DNA from: Paraburkholderia aromaticivorans
Lineage (GTDB): Bacteria; Pseudomonadota; Gammaproteobacteria; Burkholderiales; Burkholderiaceae
Assembly: GCF_012689525.1 (NCBI RefSeq)
Contig: NZ_CP051516.1
Location: forward strand, 1,674,001-1,738,000
DNA length: 64,000 bases
Direction: 5' to 3'
Shown: positions 38,734-47,172 of the stretch, piece by piece
Numbering within the stretch: position 1 is the first letter of the stretch
How the letters are laid out: every line of letters starts with the position of its first letter
Translations under genes and position numbers: made by a program
The notes under the pieces: model-generated
Database searches by the model: none
What the model was told of the DNA's origin: nothing
Seen by the model: only the letters and a program-made list of their open reading frames with translations

Positions 38734-39285
38734 TTACTCGCTGCCGCCATTACCGCCTTGAGTGCCACCACCATTACCACCTTGAGTGCCGCCACCATTA
38801 CCGCCGTGATTGCCGCCGCCATGGTTACCACCACCGTGGTTGCCACCGTCGCCGCCCGTGCCGAACAGACGCCGGCGGCGCGTAACCACCACCGGGCCGT
38901 CCGACGTGCCGCTGCTACGATCCGACGCAGGCCGGTCCGAAGACGGCGCGCCATACGACTCGCGCGGTTCACGCGGTTCGCGCGGCTCACGATGGTCGCG
39001 CGGTTCACGCGAACCGTGCGGGCCGCGCGTGGTGTGCTCACCGTGCGAGGGACGCCCCGCGCGCGGAGCCGGACGCGTGCCGGTGTCGAGCTGGATCGTC
39101 GAGATCGCGCGCTTGTAGATGCCTTGCAGGCCGACAGGCGTGCGCAGCATCACCAGATACTGATCGAACGACTCGATGCACCCCGTCAGGCGGATGCCGT
39201 TGACAAGGTAGATCTCGACGCGCTTTCGTTCTTTGCGCGCAGCGTTCATGAAGTCGTTTTGCGGGTGCGATTCTGCGGAAGCCAT
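38734..39285 (-). CDS. hfq2: Second Hfq-type RNA chaperone (Hfq2)
   Basis: A 183-residue protein. Residues 1-68 are an Hfq Sm domain: Sm1 ([35 protein letters not shown]) and Sm2 ([11 protein letters not shown]). The usual His57 of the Sm2 motif YKHAIS is replaced by Arg (residue 59). Instead of the short E. coli tail there is a 115-residue disordered extension: an Arg/Glu/Pro section ([18 protein letters not shown]) and a Gly/Asn/His repeat section (GGGNHGG and GGGTQGGN units). Burkholderia cenocepacia is known to carry such a long-tailed Hfq2 beside normal Hfq. ATG at 39285 was preferred to TTG at 39291. Confidence 0.9.
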   Translation of the reverse strand: MASAESHPQNDFMNAARKERKRVEIYLVNGIRLTGCIESFDQYLVMLRTPVGLQGIYKRAISTIQLDTGTRPAPRAGRPSHGEHTTRGPHGSREPRDHREPREPREPRESYGAPSSDRPASDRSSGTSDGPVVVTRRRRLFGTGGDGGNHGGGNHGGGNHGGNGGGTQGGNGGGTQGGNGGSE

Positions 39286-39692
39286 GGACAATTCAGGTTA
39301 GAAAGACGGTTGTTCGCCGCGATTCTACCCTGTGTGGGGGCGGAACGCGTCGGCGGGCGAACTGCGTCCACTATAACGGCTTGTGGGCACATAAGCATCT
39401 GATAACTATTGACTGTAACGTTGAGTTACGAATGTGCCGACGAATGCCGCATTCTTCCGCCACACGCGGCCTTGCGCGGCGCGGGTGGCGGAAAAAGATG
39501 GCGCAGGGTCGTGCATTGGGTGGAATAAATCACCGCCTGACCGCGTTATATCAGGCATGGCGACGCTGCATCGTGCGCGTGGCCGATCGGCTTGCCGGCC
39601 GCACCGGATGTCCGGGCGCTCATCTGCAAGCATCGTGCATGGGACCAGAGTAAGGCACTAAAGCGCCAACTCTGACCGACAGGAGACTCACC
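39286..39692. other. Intergenic region between hfq2 and the ECF sigma operon
   Basis: No gene is supported. It must hold divergent promoters for hfq2 and the small peptide gene. I could not assign a confident -35/-10 pair. Confidence 0.45.
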
Positions 39693-39833
39693 ATGAAAGT
39701 ATCGCGCATCCTTTCCGCCGTTTTCGTTCTGCTGGCACTCGCGGGCGGTACGCTCGCGACGAGCGCGTGCACGTCCGCGACCGATAGCGGCGCCTCCAGC
39801 ACGAGCGGCAGCGGCAGCAGCGGCGGCTACTGA
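39693..39833 (+). CDS. 46-residue exported peptide, Ser/Gly-rich
   Basis: ATG at 39693 follows a good ribosome-binding site (AGGAGAC). The frame encodes 46 residues: a signal-like N-terminus (MKVSRILSAVFVLLALAGGT), then LATSACTSATDSGASS and a Ser/Gly tail ending GGY. The Cys could be a lipid-anchor site, but the residues before it (TSA) do not fit a lipobox well. It ends 14 bases before the ECF sigma gene, suggesting one transcript. The function is unknown. Confidence 0.65.
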   Translation: MKVSRILSAVFVLLALAGGTLATSACTSATDSGASSTSGSGSSGGY

Positions 39834-39847
39834 ACGCCGCTCGCCGG

Positions 39848-40378
39848 GTGAATTTCGAAGCCGAAGTGATTTCGTGGCTCCCACAGCTGCGCCGCTACGC
39901 GCGCGCACTGACGGGCGACCGCGCGTGGGCCGACGACCTCGTGCAGGATACGGCGGAGCGCGCGCTCGCCCGTTGGGCGGCGTTCCGGCCGGACAGCAAT
40001 CTGCGCGCATGGCTCCTGACGATCCTGCGGCATCTCTACATCGACCAGTTGCGCGGCCGCCGCGAGATTGCCGTCGACGACGAGAGCGCGCCGTGGCGCA
40101 ATCTCGAAGCGCCGCAAGGGGAAGTCGACGGCCTCGTGCTGCGCGATCTGCAGCGCGCGTTGTATTGTCTGCCTGTCGAACAGCGCGAAGTGCTGTTGCT
40201 GGTCTGCGTGGAGGAGCTGTCCTATCAGGAAGCGTCACGCGCGCTCGGCGTGCCGATCGGCACGGTGATGTCGCGGCTCTCTCGCGCGCGCGAACACATG
40301 CGCGCGTTGCTGACGGAGGGACCGGCGCAGGGGCCGGCGCGTAAAAGTCCACCGTTGAAAGTAGTGAGAAACCCGTGA
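39848..40378 (+). CDS. ECF-family RNA polymerase sigma factor
   Basis: A 176-residue group IV sigma factor. Region 2 is LPQLRRYARALTGDRAWADDLVQDTAERALARWAAFRPDSNLRAWLLTILRHLYIDQLR. Region 4 is LPVEQREVLLLVCVEELSYQEASRALGVPIGTVMSRLSRAREHMRALL. Length is normal. The start is GTG at 39848. The stop overlaps the anti-sigma start (TGATG), so the two are translationally coupled. The inducing signal is unknown. Confidence 0.93.
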   Translation: MNFEAEVISWLPQLRRYARALTGDRAWADDLVQDTAERALARWAAFRPDSNLRAWLLTILRHLYIDQLRGRREIAVDDESAPWRNLEAPQGEVDGLVLRDLQRALYCLPVEQREVLLLVCVEELSYQEASRALGVPIGTVMSRLSRAREHMRALLTEGPAQGPARKSPPLKVVRNP

Positions 40379-41220
40379 TGAACAGCGACGACTACGATTC
40401 CAGCTTGCCCGAAGGGCTCGATCTGCGAGCGCTGTCGGCGTTTGTCGACGGTGAATTGCCGGGCGCGGAGCGTGCCGCGATCGAGGCTCAACTGGCGCAG
40501 CATCCGCAGGCCGCCGCGCGCGTGGCCGCATGGCGCGCGCAGAAAGCCGCGTTGCGTGTGCTGTGCGGCGCGCCGCAGCGCAGCGAGCGTCATGAGCGTG
40601 ATGAGCAAGATACGGCCAATGAGCCGGCCTTCATCGTGTTGCGCCGGCGGACGTCGTGGTGGCAGCGCGTGGGCGTCGCGGCGTGCTGGCTGGCGGCCGG
40701 CGCCGGGCTCGCGCTCGCCCTCGGGCCGCTCGCGCCGCGTCTGACCGGCGGCGCGTGGGGCGGTCTGGGCGGCAGCCCGCCGAGCTTCGCCGAGCGCGCG
40801 GACATCGCTTACGCGGTGTACACACCGGAGCGGCGCCATCCGGTGGAAGTTGCCGCGAACGAAGAAGAGCATCTGATCAACTGGCTCTCCAAACGGCTGA
40901 ACCGGCCGCTCTCGGTGCCGTCCTTGCAGGAGTACGGCTACTCGCTGGTGGGTGGTCGGCTGTTACCCGGCGAAGCGGGACCGGCGGCGCAGTTCATGTA
41001 TGAGAACACCAGCGGCGCGCGTCTCACGCTCTACGTCACCGGCATCTCACGCGACGAAACCGCGTTCCGCCTGTTCCGCGACGGCAACCGGCGCACCTTC
41101 TACTGGGTCAGCGACGGCATGGGCTACGCGCTGTCCGGGCCGATCGCGGAAGGCAAGCTGCGCACGATCGCCATCGACGTGTGCAGCGCGCTCGGCGGCA
41201 AACCGGAGTCGTGGCAGTAG
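40378..41220 (+). CDS. Membrane-bound anti-sigma factor
   Basis: A 280-residue protein. The cytoplasmic N-terminus (LDLRALSAFVDGELPGAERAAIEAQLAQHPQAAARVAAWRAQKAALRVL) resembles anti-sigma domains but lacks the His-x3-Cys-x2-Cys zinc motif. One membrane helix follows at about residues 95-120 (VGVAACWLAAGAGLALALGPLA). The periplasmic part contains RHPVEVAANEEEHLINWLSKRLNRPLSVPSLQEYGYSLVGGRLLPGEAGPAAQFMYEN, typical of the Burkholderia anti-sigma family. Its frame overlaps the sigma gene. Confidence 0.9.
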   Translation: MNSDDYDSSLPEGLDLRALSAFVDGELPGAERAAIEAQLAQHPQAAARVAAWRAQKAALRVLCGAPQRSERHERDEQDTANEPAFIVLRRRTSWWQRVGVAACWLAAGAGLALALGPLAPRLTGGAWGGLGGSPPSFAERADIAYAVYTPERRHPVEVAANEEEHLINWLSKRLNRPLSVPSLQEYGYSLVGGRLLPGEAGPAAQFMYENTSGARLTLYVTGISRDETAFRLFRDGNRRTFYWVSDGMGYALSGPIAEGKLRTIAIDVCSALGGKPESWQ

Positions 41221-41478
41221 GGGCATTCGCCGCTCCGATCGGTCCGCCCGTTGATCGGCCGGCTCTGCAACACCCGGTAACAGAAACTGCGTGCGCGCCC
41301 GCCGCGCACGCGGAATAGCGTCGCGCGACGCAACGTTTACTTGTTGCTGGACCGTGCCGTCGCCGCGCGCTTGTGCGCGTTCACGGCAAGGTCTTCAGCA
41401 AGGCAAACCGACGGTGTCTTCACGGTGCCGACACGTTTCTTGCGGGTCGCAACGCCGGCGCGTCGAGGCAGCAAAATC

Positions 41479-41949
41479 ATGCTCACATTTCATCAGTTCG
41501 GCAGCGGGCTGTATTGCGGCGTAGCCTGTGTGTGCCTGTGCGCCGCGTGCGCGGCGCCGGTCGAAGCGCAATCGGATGCGTCGGTGTGCCGGTTCGTGGC
41601 GGGGCAGGCGGAAATCGACGGCGTCATGCAGCAGATCACCGGCCGCGCGTGTCTGCAACCGGACGGCACGTGGCAGATCGTCGAGGACGATGCCGGCGCT
41701 CAGGCCTTGGCGAATGGCCCCGTCTACTACTACGATCCATGGTATTGGGGGCCGCCGGTGGTGTTCGGTGTCGGCGTGTCGTTCGTGTTCGTCGACCGCT
41801 TTCATCATTTTCATCACATGGATCATGTGCGCTATGCGCATGGCGTGCATGGATCGTTCGGCATGGGCGGCCACGGTGGTTGGCATGGTGCGGCGCCCAT
41901 GCACACATGGGGCGGTATGTCGCACGGCGGCGGCGGAATGCGCCGCTGA
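41479..41949 (+). CDS. Exported His/Gly/Met-rich hypothetical protein
   Basis: With ATG at 41479 the product is 156 residues with a Cys-rich signal segment (GLYCGVACVCLCAACAAPVEAQ). A short domain follows (CRFVAGQAEIDGVMQQITGRACLQPDGTWQIVED) that resembles small outer-membrane surface-antigen domains, then a hydrophobic stretch (WGPPVVFGVGVSFVFVDRF) and a tail rich in His, Gly and Met (HHFHHMDHVRYAHG, GMGGHGGWHG). Metal binding is possible from composition. No named family is certain. The longer frame from 41341 lacks support. Confidence 0.6.
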   Translation: MLTFHQFGSGLYCGVACVCLCAACAAPVEAQSDASVCRFVAGQAEIDGVMQQITGRACLQPDGTWQIVEDDAGAQALANGPVYYYDPWYWGPPVVFGVGVSFVFVDRFHHFHHMDHVRYAHGVHGSFGMGGHGGWHGAAPMHTWGGMSHGGGGMRR

Positions 41950-42020
41950 CTCGCTGCCGCTGACTCGTGCCAATGACTCGTGCCAGTGACTCGTGCCGCT
42001 GATTCACTGCCGCGGATTCG
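41948..42020 (+). repeat. 13-bp tandem repeat array
   Basis: About five consecutive units of GACTCGTGCCRNT (13 bases; the first has 14) begin at the stop codon of the preceding gene and end just before the ribosome-binding site of the flavoprotein gene. Central copies differ only at the last positions. Confidence 0.8.
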
Positions 42021-42041
42021 CGCGGCGGCCAAGGAGACGCT

Positions 42042-43619
42042 TTGATTCGCAACTTGCCGCCGAAGGTGTCCGCCGCGCAGTTCGACCGCGCGCTCGCCGG
42101 TTGGCGTTCGATTGTCGGCGAGCCGCAGGTGGTGACCTCGGCGGACGGCCTCGCCGCGTATCTCGATCCGTTCGCGCCCGGCGAGCGCGAAGCGTTTTCG
42201 GCGAGTGCCGCCGTCTTGCCCGGCTCCGTCGATGAAATCCGCGCGGTGCTGCGCATTGCCAATCAATTTCGCATTCCGCTGTGGACCGTCTCGACCGGAC
42301 GCAACTTCGCGTATGGCGGCGCTGCGCCGCGTCTCGCCGGGTCGGTCGTGCTCGATCTGCATAGGATGAACCGCATCATCGAAGTGAACGAGGCCATGGC
42401 GTATGCGCTGGTCGAGCCGGGCGTCAGTTACTTCGATCTCTACGCGTATCTGCGCGACAAAGGCTACAAGCTGTGGGTCGATCCGCCCGCGGCCGGTTGG
42501 GGCAGCGTGGTCGGCAATACGCTCGAACGTGGCTTCGGCTATACCGCGTACGGCGATCACGCGGCGTCGCAGTGCGGCATGGAAGTGGTGCTCGCCAACG
42601 GCGATGTGTTGCGCACCGGTATGGGCGGCATCGAAATCGGCACCGCGTGGCAGTTGTACCAGCCGGGTTACGGACCTTCATTCGATTCGATGTTCATGCA
42701 GTCGAACTACGGCATCGTCACCAAGCTGGGCGTCTGGCTGATGCCCGCGCCGCCCGCGTATCTGCTCGGCGAAATCCAGTTTCGACATGAAGCGGATCTC
42801 GAAGCGATCGTGGAGATTTTGCGGCCGTTGCGGCTCGATGAAACGATCCGCAATCACGCGGTGATTGAAGGCGGTTTGCGCCGCGCGGCCGGCTTGTCGG
42901 CGCGCGCGCAGTGGTACGACGGACCGGGCGCGATGCCTGAGAGCGCGGTGACCGCGATGCTCGAGAAACTGAATGTGGGCCGCTGGAATCTGCATTTCGC
43001 GCTCTACGGTACGCCTGAATCGATCGACACGCGCCATGCGATCGTGCAGCGCGCGTTTGCGCGCGTACCGCAGGCGCGGTTCCTGGCGGCGCGCTACGCG
43101 GGCGACGCGCAGCCCACGGCGGGTGGCGACCGCAATCTCGCCGGCATTCCGGCGATGAGCGCGTTTCGCATGCTCGACTGGCGCGGCGGTGCGGGCGCGC
43201 ATGTTGACTTCGCGCCGGTATGTCCCGCGACCGGTCGCGACGCGTTGCGTCAATACACGATGGTCAAGGCGCGCGCCGCGGAATATGGCTTCGATTACTA
43301 CGGCGGTTTTACGGCGGGCGTGCGCCATCTGCATCACATTTTCGCGGCGATCTTCGACCGCGACGACGCAAACCAGGTCGAGCAGGCCGGCGCGCTATTG
43401 CGTTCGCTGATGAGCGACGCGCGCGCGGCGGGTTACGGCGAATATCGCGCGCATCTCGCGTATATGGATTTTGCCGCGGCCCAATACAGCTTCAACGACG
43501 GTGCATTGCTGCGGCTCTCGGAGACGATCAAGGACGCGCTCGACCCGAACGGCATTCTCGCGCCGGGCAAGCAGGGCATCTGGCCGGCGGCGTGGCGCGA
43601 CCGGCGCGGCTACACCTGA
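42042..43619 (+). CDS. Vanillyl-alcohol-oxidase-type FAD-dependent oxidoreductase
   Basis: A 525-residue flavoprotein of the VAO/p-cresol methylhydroxylase family, which oxidises para-substituted phenols. The PCMH FAD domain has WTVSTGRNFAYGGAAPRLAGSVVLDLHRMNRI, GNTLERGFGYTAYGDHAASQCGMEVVLANGDVLRTGMGG and SNYGIVTKLGVWLMP. The C-terminus EYRAHLAYMD ... DPNGILAPGKQGIWP contains a His (471) at the position that carries covalent FAD in VAO; p-cresol methylhydroxylase uses Tyr instead. The acid Asp170 of VAO appears replaced by Ala (LWVDPPAAGWGS). The start is TTG with a strong AAGGAGA site. No cytochrome subunit gene is adjacent. Confidence 0.88.
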   Translation: MIRNLPPKVSAAQFDRALAGWRSIVGEPQVVTSADGLAAYLDPFAPGEREAFSASAAVLPGSVDEIRAVLRIANQFRIPLWTVSTGRNFAYGGAAPRLAGSVVLDLHRMNRIIEVNEAMAYALVEPGVSYFDLYAYLRDKGYKLWVDPPAAGWGSVVGNTLERGFGYTAYGDHAASQCGMEVVLANGDVLRTGMGGIEIGTAWQLYQPGYGPSFDSMFMQSNYGIVTKLGVWLMPAPPAYLLGEIQFRHEADLEAIVEILRPLRLDETIRNHAVIEGGLRRAAGLSARAQWYDGPGAMPESAVTAMLEKLNVGRWNLHFALYGTPESIDTRHAIVQRAFARVPQARFLAARYAGDAQPTAGGDRNLAGIPAMSAFRMLDWRGGAGAHVDFAPVCPATGRDALRQYTMVKARAAEYGFDYYGGFTAGVRHLHHIFAAIFDRDDANQVEQAGALLRSLMSDARAAGYGEYRAHLAYMDFAAAQYSFNDGALLRLSETIKDALDPNGILAPGKQGIWPAAWRDRRGYT

Positions 43620-43665
43620 GGGCGCGGCGCTTGCCGTATGCGCGCCATCACGACAGGAGCGATGA

Positions 43666-44106
43666 ATGGACCGGCGCACTTTCATGATGACCGGCGCATG
43701 CCTCTCGACCGCGGCAGGCAGCGCGTGGCCGTGGCTCGCGCAGGCGGCGGCGCGCGGCAATACGGTGGCGGTGGTCGATTCCACGCTGGCGTATGGCGCC
43801 GCATTCGCCGGCTATGCCGCACATCGGCAGTTGCCCGTATTCGAAACCGGAGACGATATCGGCGCGCTCTGGTACACGACACTCGCCCCGTTGCTTTGCG
43901 CAACGCCGACATCCACGCCCACGCTCTTGTCGGCCTCGCTGATCGGCCTCACACGCGAGTCCGATTACTTCGTGTTGAACCAGCTCGCTAAAAGCGCGGG
44001 AAATGTCATCGAACACAGTCACGAGCAAAGCGCGGGCTCGGACACACAGCGTGGTCATGTCGCATTTGCATTCGCGTTCGCGCCGCACGTGTTGCGCAAG
44101 GGTTAG
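43666..44106 (+). CDS. Tat-exported hypothetical protein
   Basis: A 146-residue protein starting MDRRTFMMTGACLSTAAGSAWPWLAQAAA, a twin-arginine (RRTFMM) signal with cleavage near AQA. The mature part (TVAVVDSTLAYGAAFAGYAAHRQLPVFETGDDIGALWYTTLAPLL) is alpha/beta-like with no recognised family. It begins 47 bases after the flavoprotein gene on the same strand and may be co-expressed. Tat export suggests it folds in the cytoplasm or travels with a cofactor. It overlaps the convergent gene by four bases. Confidence 0.75.
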   Translation: MDRRTFMMTGACLSTAAGSAWPWLAQAAARGNTVAVVDSTLAYGAAFAGYAAHRQLPVFETGDDIGALWYTTLAPLLCATPTSTPTLLSASLIGLTRESDYFVLNQLAKSAGNVIEHSHEQSAGSDTQRGHVAFAFAFAPHVLRKG

Positions 44107-45185
44107 AACGTGTACGCCTTGTTCTTTGGATCGAAAGTCGAGTCGTCGAATGTTTTCGGCGTGATGGTTTCGAACACGATCTTTTCGAAGATCTTGCCGT
44201 CGTTGTCATAAGACTCGACGGTGCGGAAATACGGATGCCGCAGATCGAGGCCGAGCGTTTCTTTCTTCGCGTAGAACTGCGGCTGGCCGGTCGGTGTTTC
44301 GAAGGTGAAGGCCACTACGCGCACGCCGTCGACCGTTTTGACTTCTACCTGGGTCGAACGCGGCAAGCCGGCCTCGATATATTTCTTGCCCTCGCTGAGA
44401 TACTGGTTCGCGATGTATTCCGTGCCGAGATCGCGCACCTGATGATTCGATTGCGCGCGCGCGAGGGCGCCGGTCAGCGAGGTCCATACCGGCATCACAT
44501 TCATGATGCCGCCCAGATGCCCGTACATCTCATCGGTGCGCTTGGATTCGTCGTAGATGATTTCCTGGCCGGCGCGCGCGCCATCGGGCAACCACTTCGC
44601 GTAGATGCGCAGCGGGTCGTGCGCGACGCGCACCAGCATGTGATCGGGCTGGTCGGGCCATTGGCCGTGAATGCGTTCCGAACGTGCCATCGTGAACTCA
44701 TACGATGGATAGCCGTTCGGCCCTTCCTTGATATAGCGCGGCAACGCGAGTGGATCGAGCGACTGGAACAGCGCGACCAGTTGCGCGTCGGCGAGTTTTT
44801 CCATCGCGCCGCTTTGTTGCGCGGCGCGCAGCCACTTGACCTGCTGATCCAGCGTGAGCTTGCCGACCTGCGAGGAGGGCGTGGACGGCGCCTTCACCGC
44901 GTTGGCGGTATCGAGCGCGGGCGGCGTGTCGTCGTTTTGCGCGAACGCCACGGGCGTGGTCAGTACGGCCGCTCCTGCGATTAGCAGCGCGGTCAGGAGC
45001 TTGAGCATCGGCACGCTTCGCAGCGACGCAGCAAACGGCTCATGAAACCGCGCACTAAGGGCCGCGAAGGTCCCGCCGGTGAAACCCGATGAGCCCGCAC
45101 GCAAACCAGCAATCTGCGGCGAAAAACGGGCGAGGCGCATGAAGACGGGCGTGCGGCGTGAACGTGCGGACAGGCGGTGCTTCAT
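44103..45185 (-). CDS. DUF1571-like exported protein
   Basis: With ATG at 45185, which has a GGAGAG site, the product is 360 residues. A hydrophobic signal-like segment is internal (MLKLLTALLIAGAAVLTTPVAFAQ, about residues 60-83), so the real start may be ATG 45008. The conserved part includes LPRYIKEGPNGYPSYEFTMARSERIHGQWPDQPDHMLVRVAHDPLRIYAKWLPDGARAGQEIIYDESKRTDEMYGHLGGIMNV and TQVEVKTVDGVRVVAFTFETPTGQPQFYAKKETLGLDL, which I associate with DUF1571, with moderate certainty. It is 37 bases downstream of fadD and probably in its operon; the context suggests an envelope role in lipid metabolism. Confidence 0.7.
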   Translation of the reverse strand: MKHRLSARSRRTPVFMRLARFSPQIAGLRAGSSGFTGGTFAALSARFHEPFAASLRSVPMLKLLTALLIAGAAVLTTPVAFAQNDDTPPALDTANAVKAPSTPSSQVGKLTLDQQVKWLRAAQQSGAMEKLADAQLVALFQSLDPLALPRYIKEGPNGYPSYEFTMARSERIHGQWPDQPDHMLVRVAHDPLRIYAKWLPDGARAGQEIIYDESKRTDEMYGHLGGIMNVMPVWTSLTGALARAQSNHQVRDLGTEYIANQYLSEGKKYIEAGLPRSTQVEVKTVDGVRVVAFTFETPTGQPQFYAKKETLGLDLRHPYFRTVESYDNDGKIFEKIVFETITPKTFDDSTFDPKNKAYTF

Positions 45186-45222
45186 GAATCTCTCCGAAAG
45201 GTGACGCGAAGCGCCTTCCCTG

Positions 45223-47037
45223 TCAGGCAGGCTTTTGCTTCGCGAGTTCCTCGTCGCGCAGAGCGCGGCGCAGAATCTTGCCGACATTGGTTTGCGGCAG
45301 CGCGTCGCGAAACTCGACGAGCTTCGGCACCTTGTAGCCGGTCAGGTTCTTGCGACAGTGGGCGACCACCTGTTCCGCCGTCAGGGAAGGATTGCGCTTG
45401 ACGATGAACACCTTCACCCGTTCACCTTGCGCGGCATCGGGCACGCCGATTGCGGCGACTTCGCGCACGTCCGGATGCGCCGCGATCACGTCTTCGATTT
45501 CGTTCGGATAGACGTTGAAGCCCGACACCAGGATCATGTCCTTCTTCCGGTCGATCAGCCGGATAAAGCCGCGCGAATCCATCACGCCGATGTCGCCGGT
45601 GGCGAGCCAACCGTCGTCGTCGATCACCTTGGCGGTTTCGTCCGGACGATTCCAGTAGCCTTTCATCACCTGCGGTCCCTTCACGCACAATTCGCCCGCC
45701 TCGCCGATGTTCGCCCAATTGCCGTCGTCCTTCCTGAAACGGACTTGTGTGGACGGCGCGGGCAAACCGATCGAGCCTTCGAAGTCGCGCATGTTGCTGA
45801 GGTCGACCGGATTCATCGACACGATCGGCGAGCATTCCGTGAGCCCATAGCCTTCGATGATCGGCTTGCCGGTCACCGCCTTGAAGCGCTCGGCCACTGA
45901 CTTCTGCGTGGCCATGCCGCCCGCCATCGCGAGCTTGAGATCGGAGAAGTCGCGCTTGCAGAATTCCTCGTTGTCGAGGAACGCGTTATAGAGCGTGTTC
46001 ACGGCGGTCATGCTGGTGAATTTCTCGTGACGGATGATCATCATCACGCGCTGCATGTCGCGCGGATTGGCGATCAGAATATTGCGCCCGCCCAGTCCCA
46101 TGAAGATCAGCGCGTTCACCGTCAACGAATAGATGTGATAGAGCGGTAGCGGTGTGAGCACCGTTTCGACCTCTCCGGTCAACTGACCTTCGGACCACGC
46201 CTTCGCCTGCAGCAGATTGGCGATGATGTTCTTGTGCGTGAGCATCGCGCCCTTGGCGACGCCGGTCGTGCCGCCCGTGTACTGCAGGAATGCGATGTCG
46301 TCGTGCGTGGGGCGCACGGGCGTCAACGGCCGCGAGTAGCCGATGGAAAGCGCTTCGAGCAGCGGCACCGCCTTGGGGAGGTTGTACGCGGGCACCATCT
46401 TCTTCACGTGCCGCAGCATGAAATTGAGCAGACGTCCCTTCAGATTCGGGCCGTTGGCGAGCAGATCGCCCAGGCCCGTGACGATGACGTTCTGCACCTT
46501 GGTGCCGGGCAGCGCGTCTTCGACCGTCTTCGCGAAGTTCTCGAACACGATGATGGTTTGCGCGCCGCTGTCCTTCAACTGATGCGCGAGTTCACGCACC
46601 GTATAGAGCGGATTCACGTTGACCACCACGCCCCCGGCCTTCAGTATGCCGAACAGCGAGACCGGATACTGGAATGTATTCGGCAACATGATCGCCACGC
46701 GTTCGCCAGGCTTCACGCCGAGGCTTTGCAGATAGGCGGCGAACGCGGTGGCCTTGCGGCCGAGTTCACCGTAGGTCATGTTCGCGCCCACGCTCACATA
46801 CGCGACACGCTCGCGGAACTGCGCGATGCATTCGTCGAAGAACTGGACGACCGACTCGTATTTTGCCACGTCGATTTCACGCGGCACGTCCGCCGGATAG
46901 GACGCGTACCAGATGCCATCGGTGTTGGGCGCGTGGTGCGGCGAGTGACCCTGCGTGAAAGCAGGCGCCGGGTTCGCTGCGTTCGGCGCCGCGGATTCGC
47001 CGCCAGGCGGAAGCGGGGTTTGAGTGCGCTGGGTCAT
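45223..47037 (-). CDS. fadD: Long-chain fatty acid-CoA ligase (FadD type)
   Basis: A 604-residue ANL-superfamily enzyme that activates fatty acids with ATP and CoA. It has FLQYTGGTTGVAKGAMLTHKNI (P-loop motif), EGYGLTECSPIVSMNP, WLATGDIGVMDSRGFIRLIDRKKDMILVSGFNVYPNEIEDVI (the FACS signature region) and the C-terminal catalytic Lys in PQTNVGKILRRALRDEE. ATG 47037 follows AGGAGA on the minus strand; the frame extends nine codons further upstream. It lies between the thiolase gene and the DUF1571-like gene in the fatty-acid cluster. Confidence 0.94.
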   Translation of the reverse strand: MTQRTQTPLPPGGESAAPNAANPAPAFTQGHSPHHAPNTDGIWYASYPADVPREIDVAKYESVVQFFDECIAQFRERVAYVSVGANMTYGELGRKATAFAAYLQSLGVKPGERVAIMLPNTFQYPVSLFGILKAGGVVVNVNPLYTVRELAHQLKDSGAQTIIVFENFAKTVEDALPGTKVQNVIVTGLGDLLANGPNLKGRLLNFMLRHVKKMVPAYNLPKAVPLLEALSIGYSRPLTPVRPTHDDIAFLQYTGGTTGVAKGAMLTHKNIIANLLQAKAWSEGQLTGEVETVLTPLPLYHIYSLTVNALIFMGLGGRNILIANPRDMQRVMMIIRHEKFTSMTAVNTLYNAFLDNEEFCKRDFSDLKLAMAGGMATQKSVAERFKAVTGKPIIEGYGLTECSPIVSMNPVDLSNMRDFEGSIGLPAPSTQVRFRKDDGNWANIGEAGELCVKGPQVMKGYWNRPDETAKVIDDDGWLATGDIGVMDSRGFIRLIDRKKDMILVSGFNVYPNEIEDVIAAHPDVREVAAIGVPDAAQGERVKVFIVKRNPSLTAEQVVAHCRKNLTGYKVPKLVEFRDALPQTNVGKILRRALRDEELAKQKPA

Positions 47038-47172
47038 GGTCGTCTCCTGACGCTGTGGCTTCATCTCTTTGTGTGCCGGCCCTGCGGCCAGTCATCGAAG
47101 CAATCCACGCGAGTGTGGCAGCGTGTGAAGCAAAAGCATGCGGCGAAGCAAACACTGAAACGCATCTCATGC

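Noticed and set aside
42042..43619. Assignment as p-cresol methylhydroxylase flavoprotein (pchF)
   Set aside because: The C-terminal EYRAHLAYMD carries the His expected for histidyl-FAD of the vanillyl-alcohol-oxidase branch, and no cytochrome c subunit gene is adjacent.
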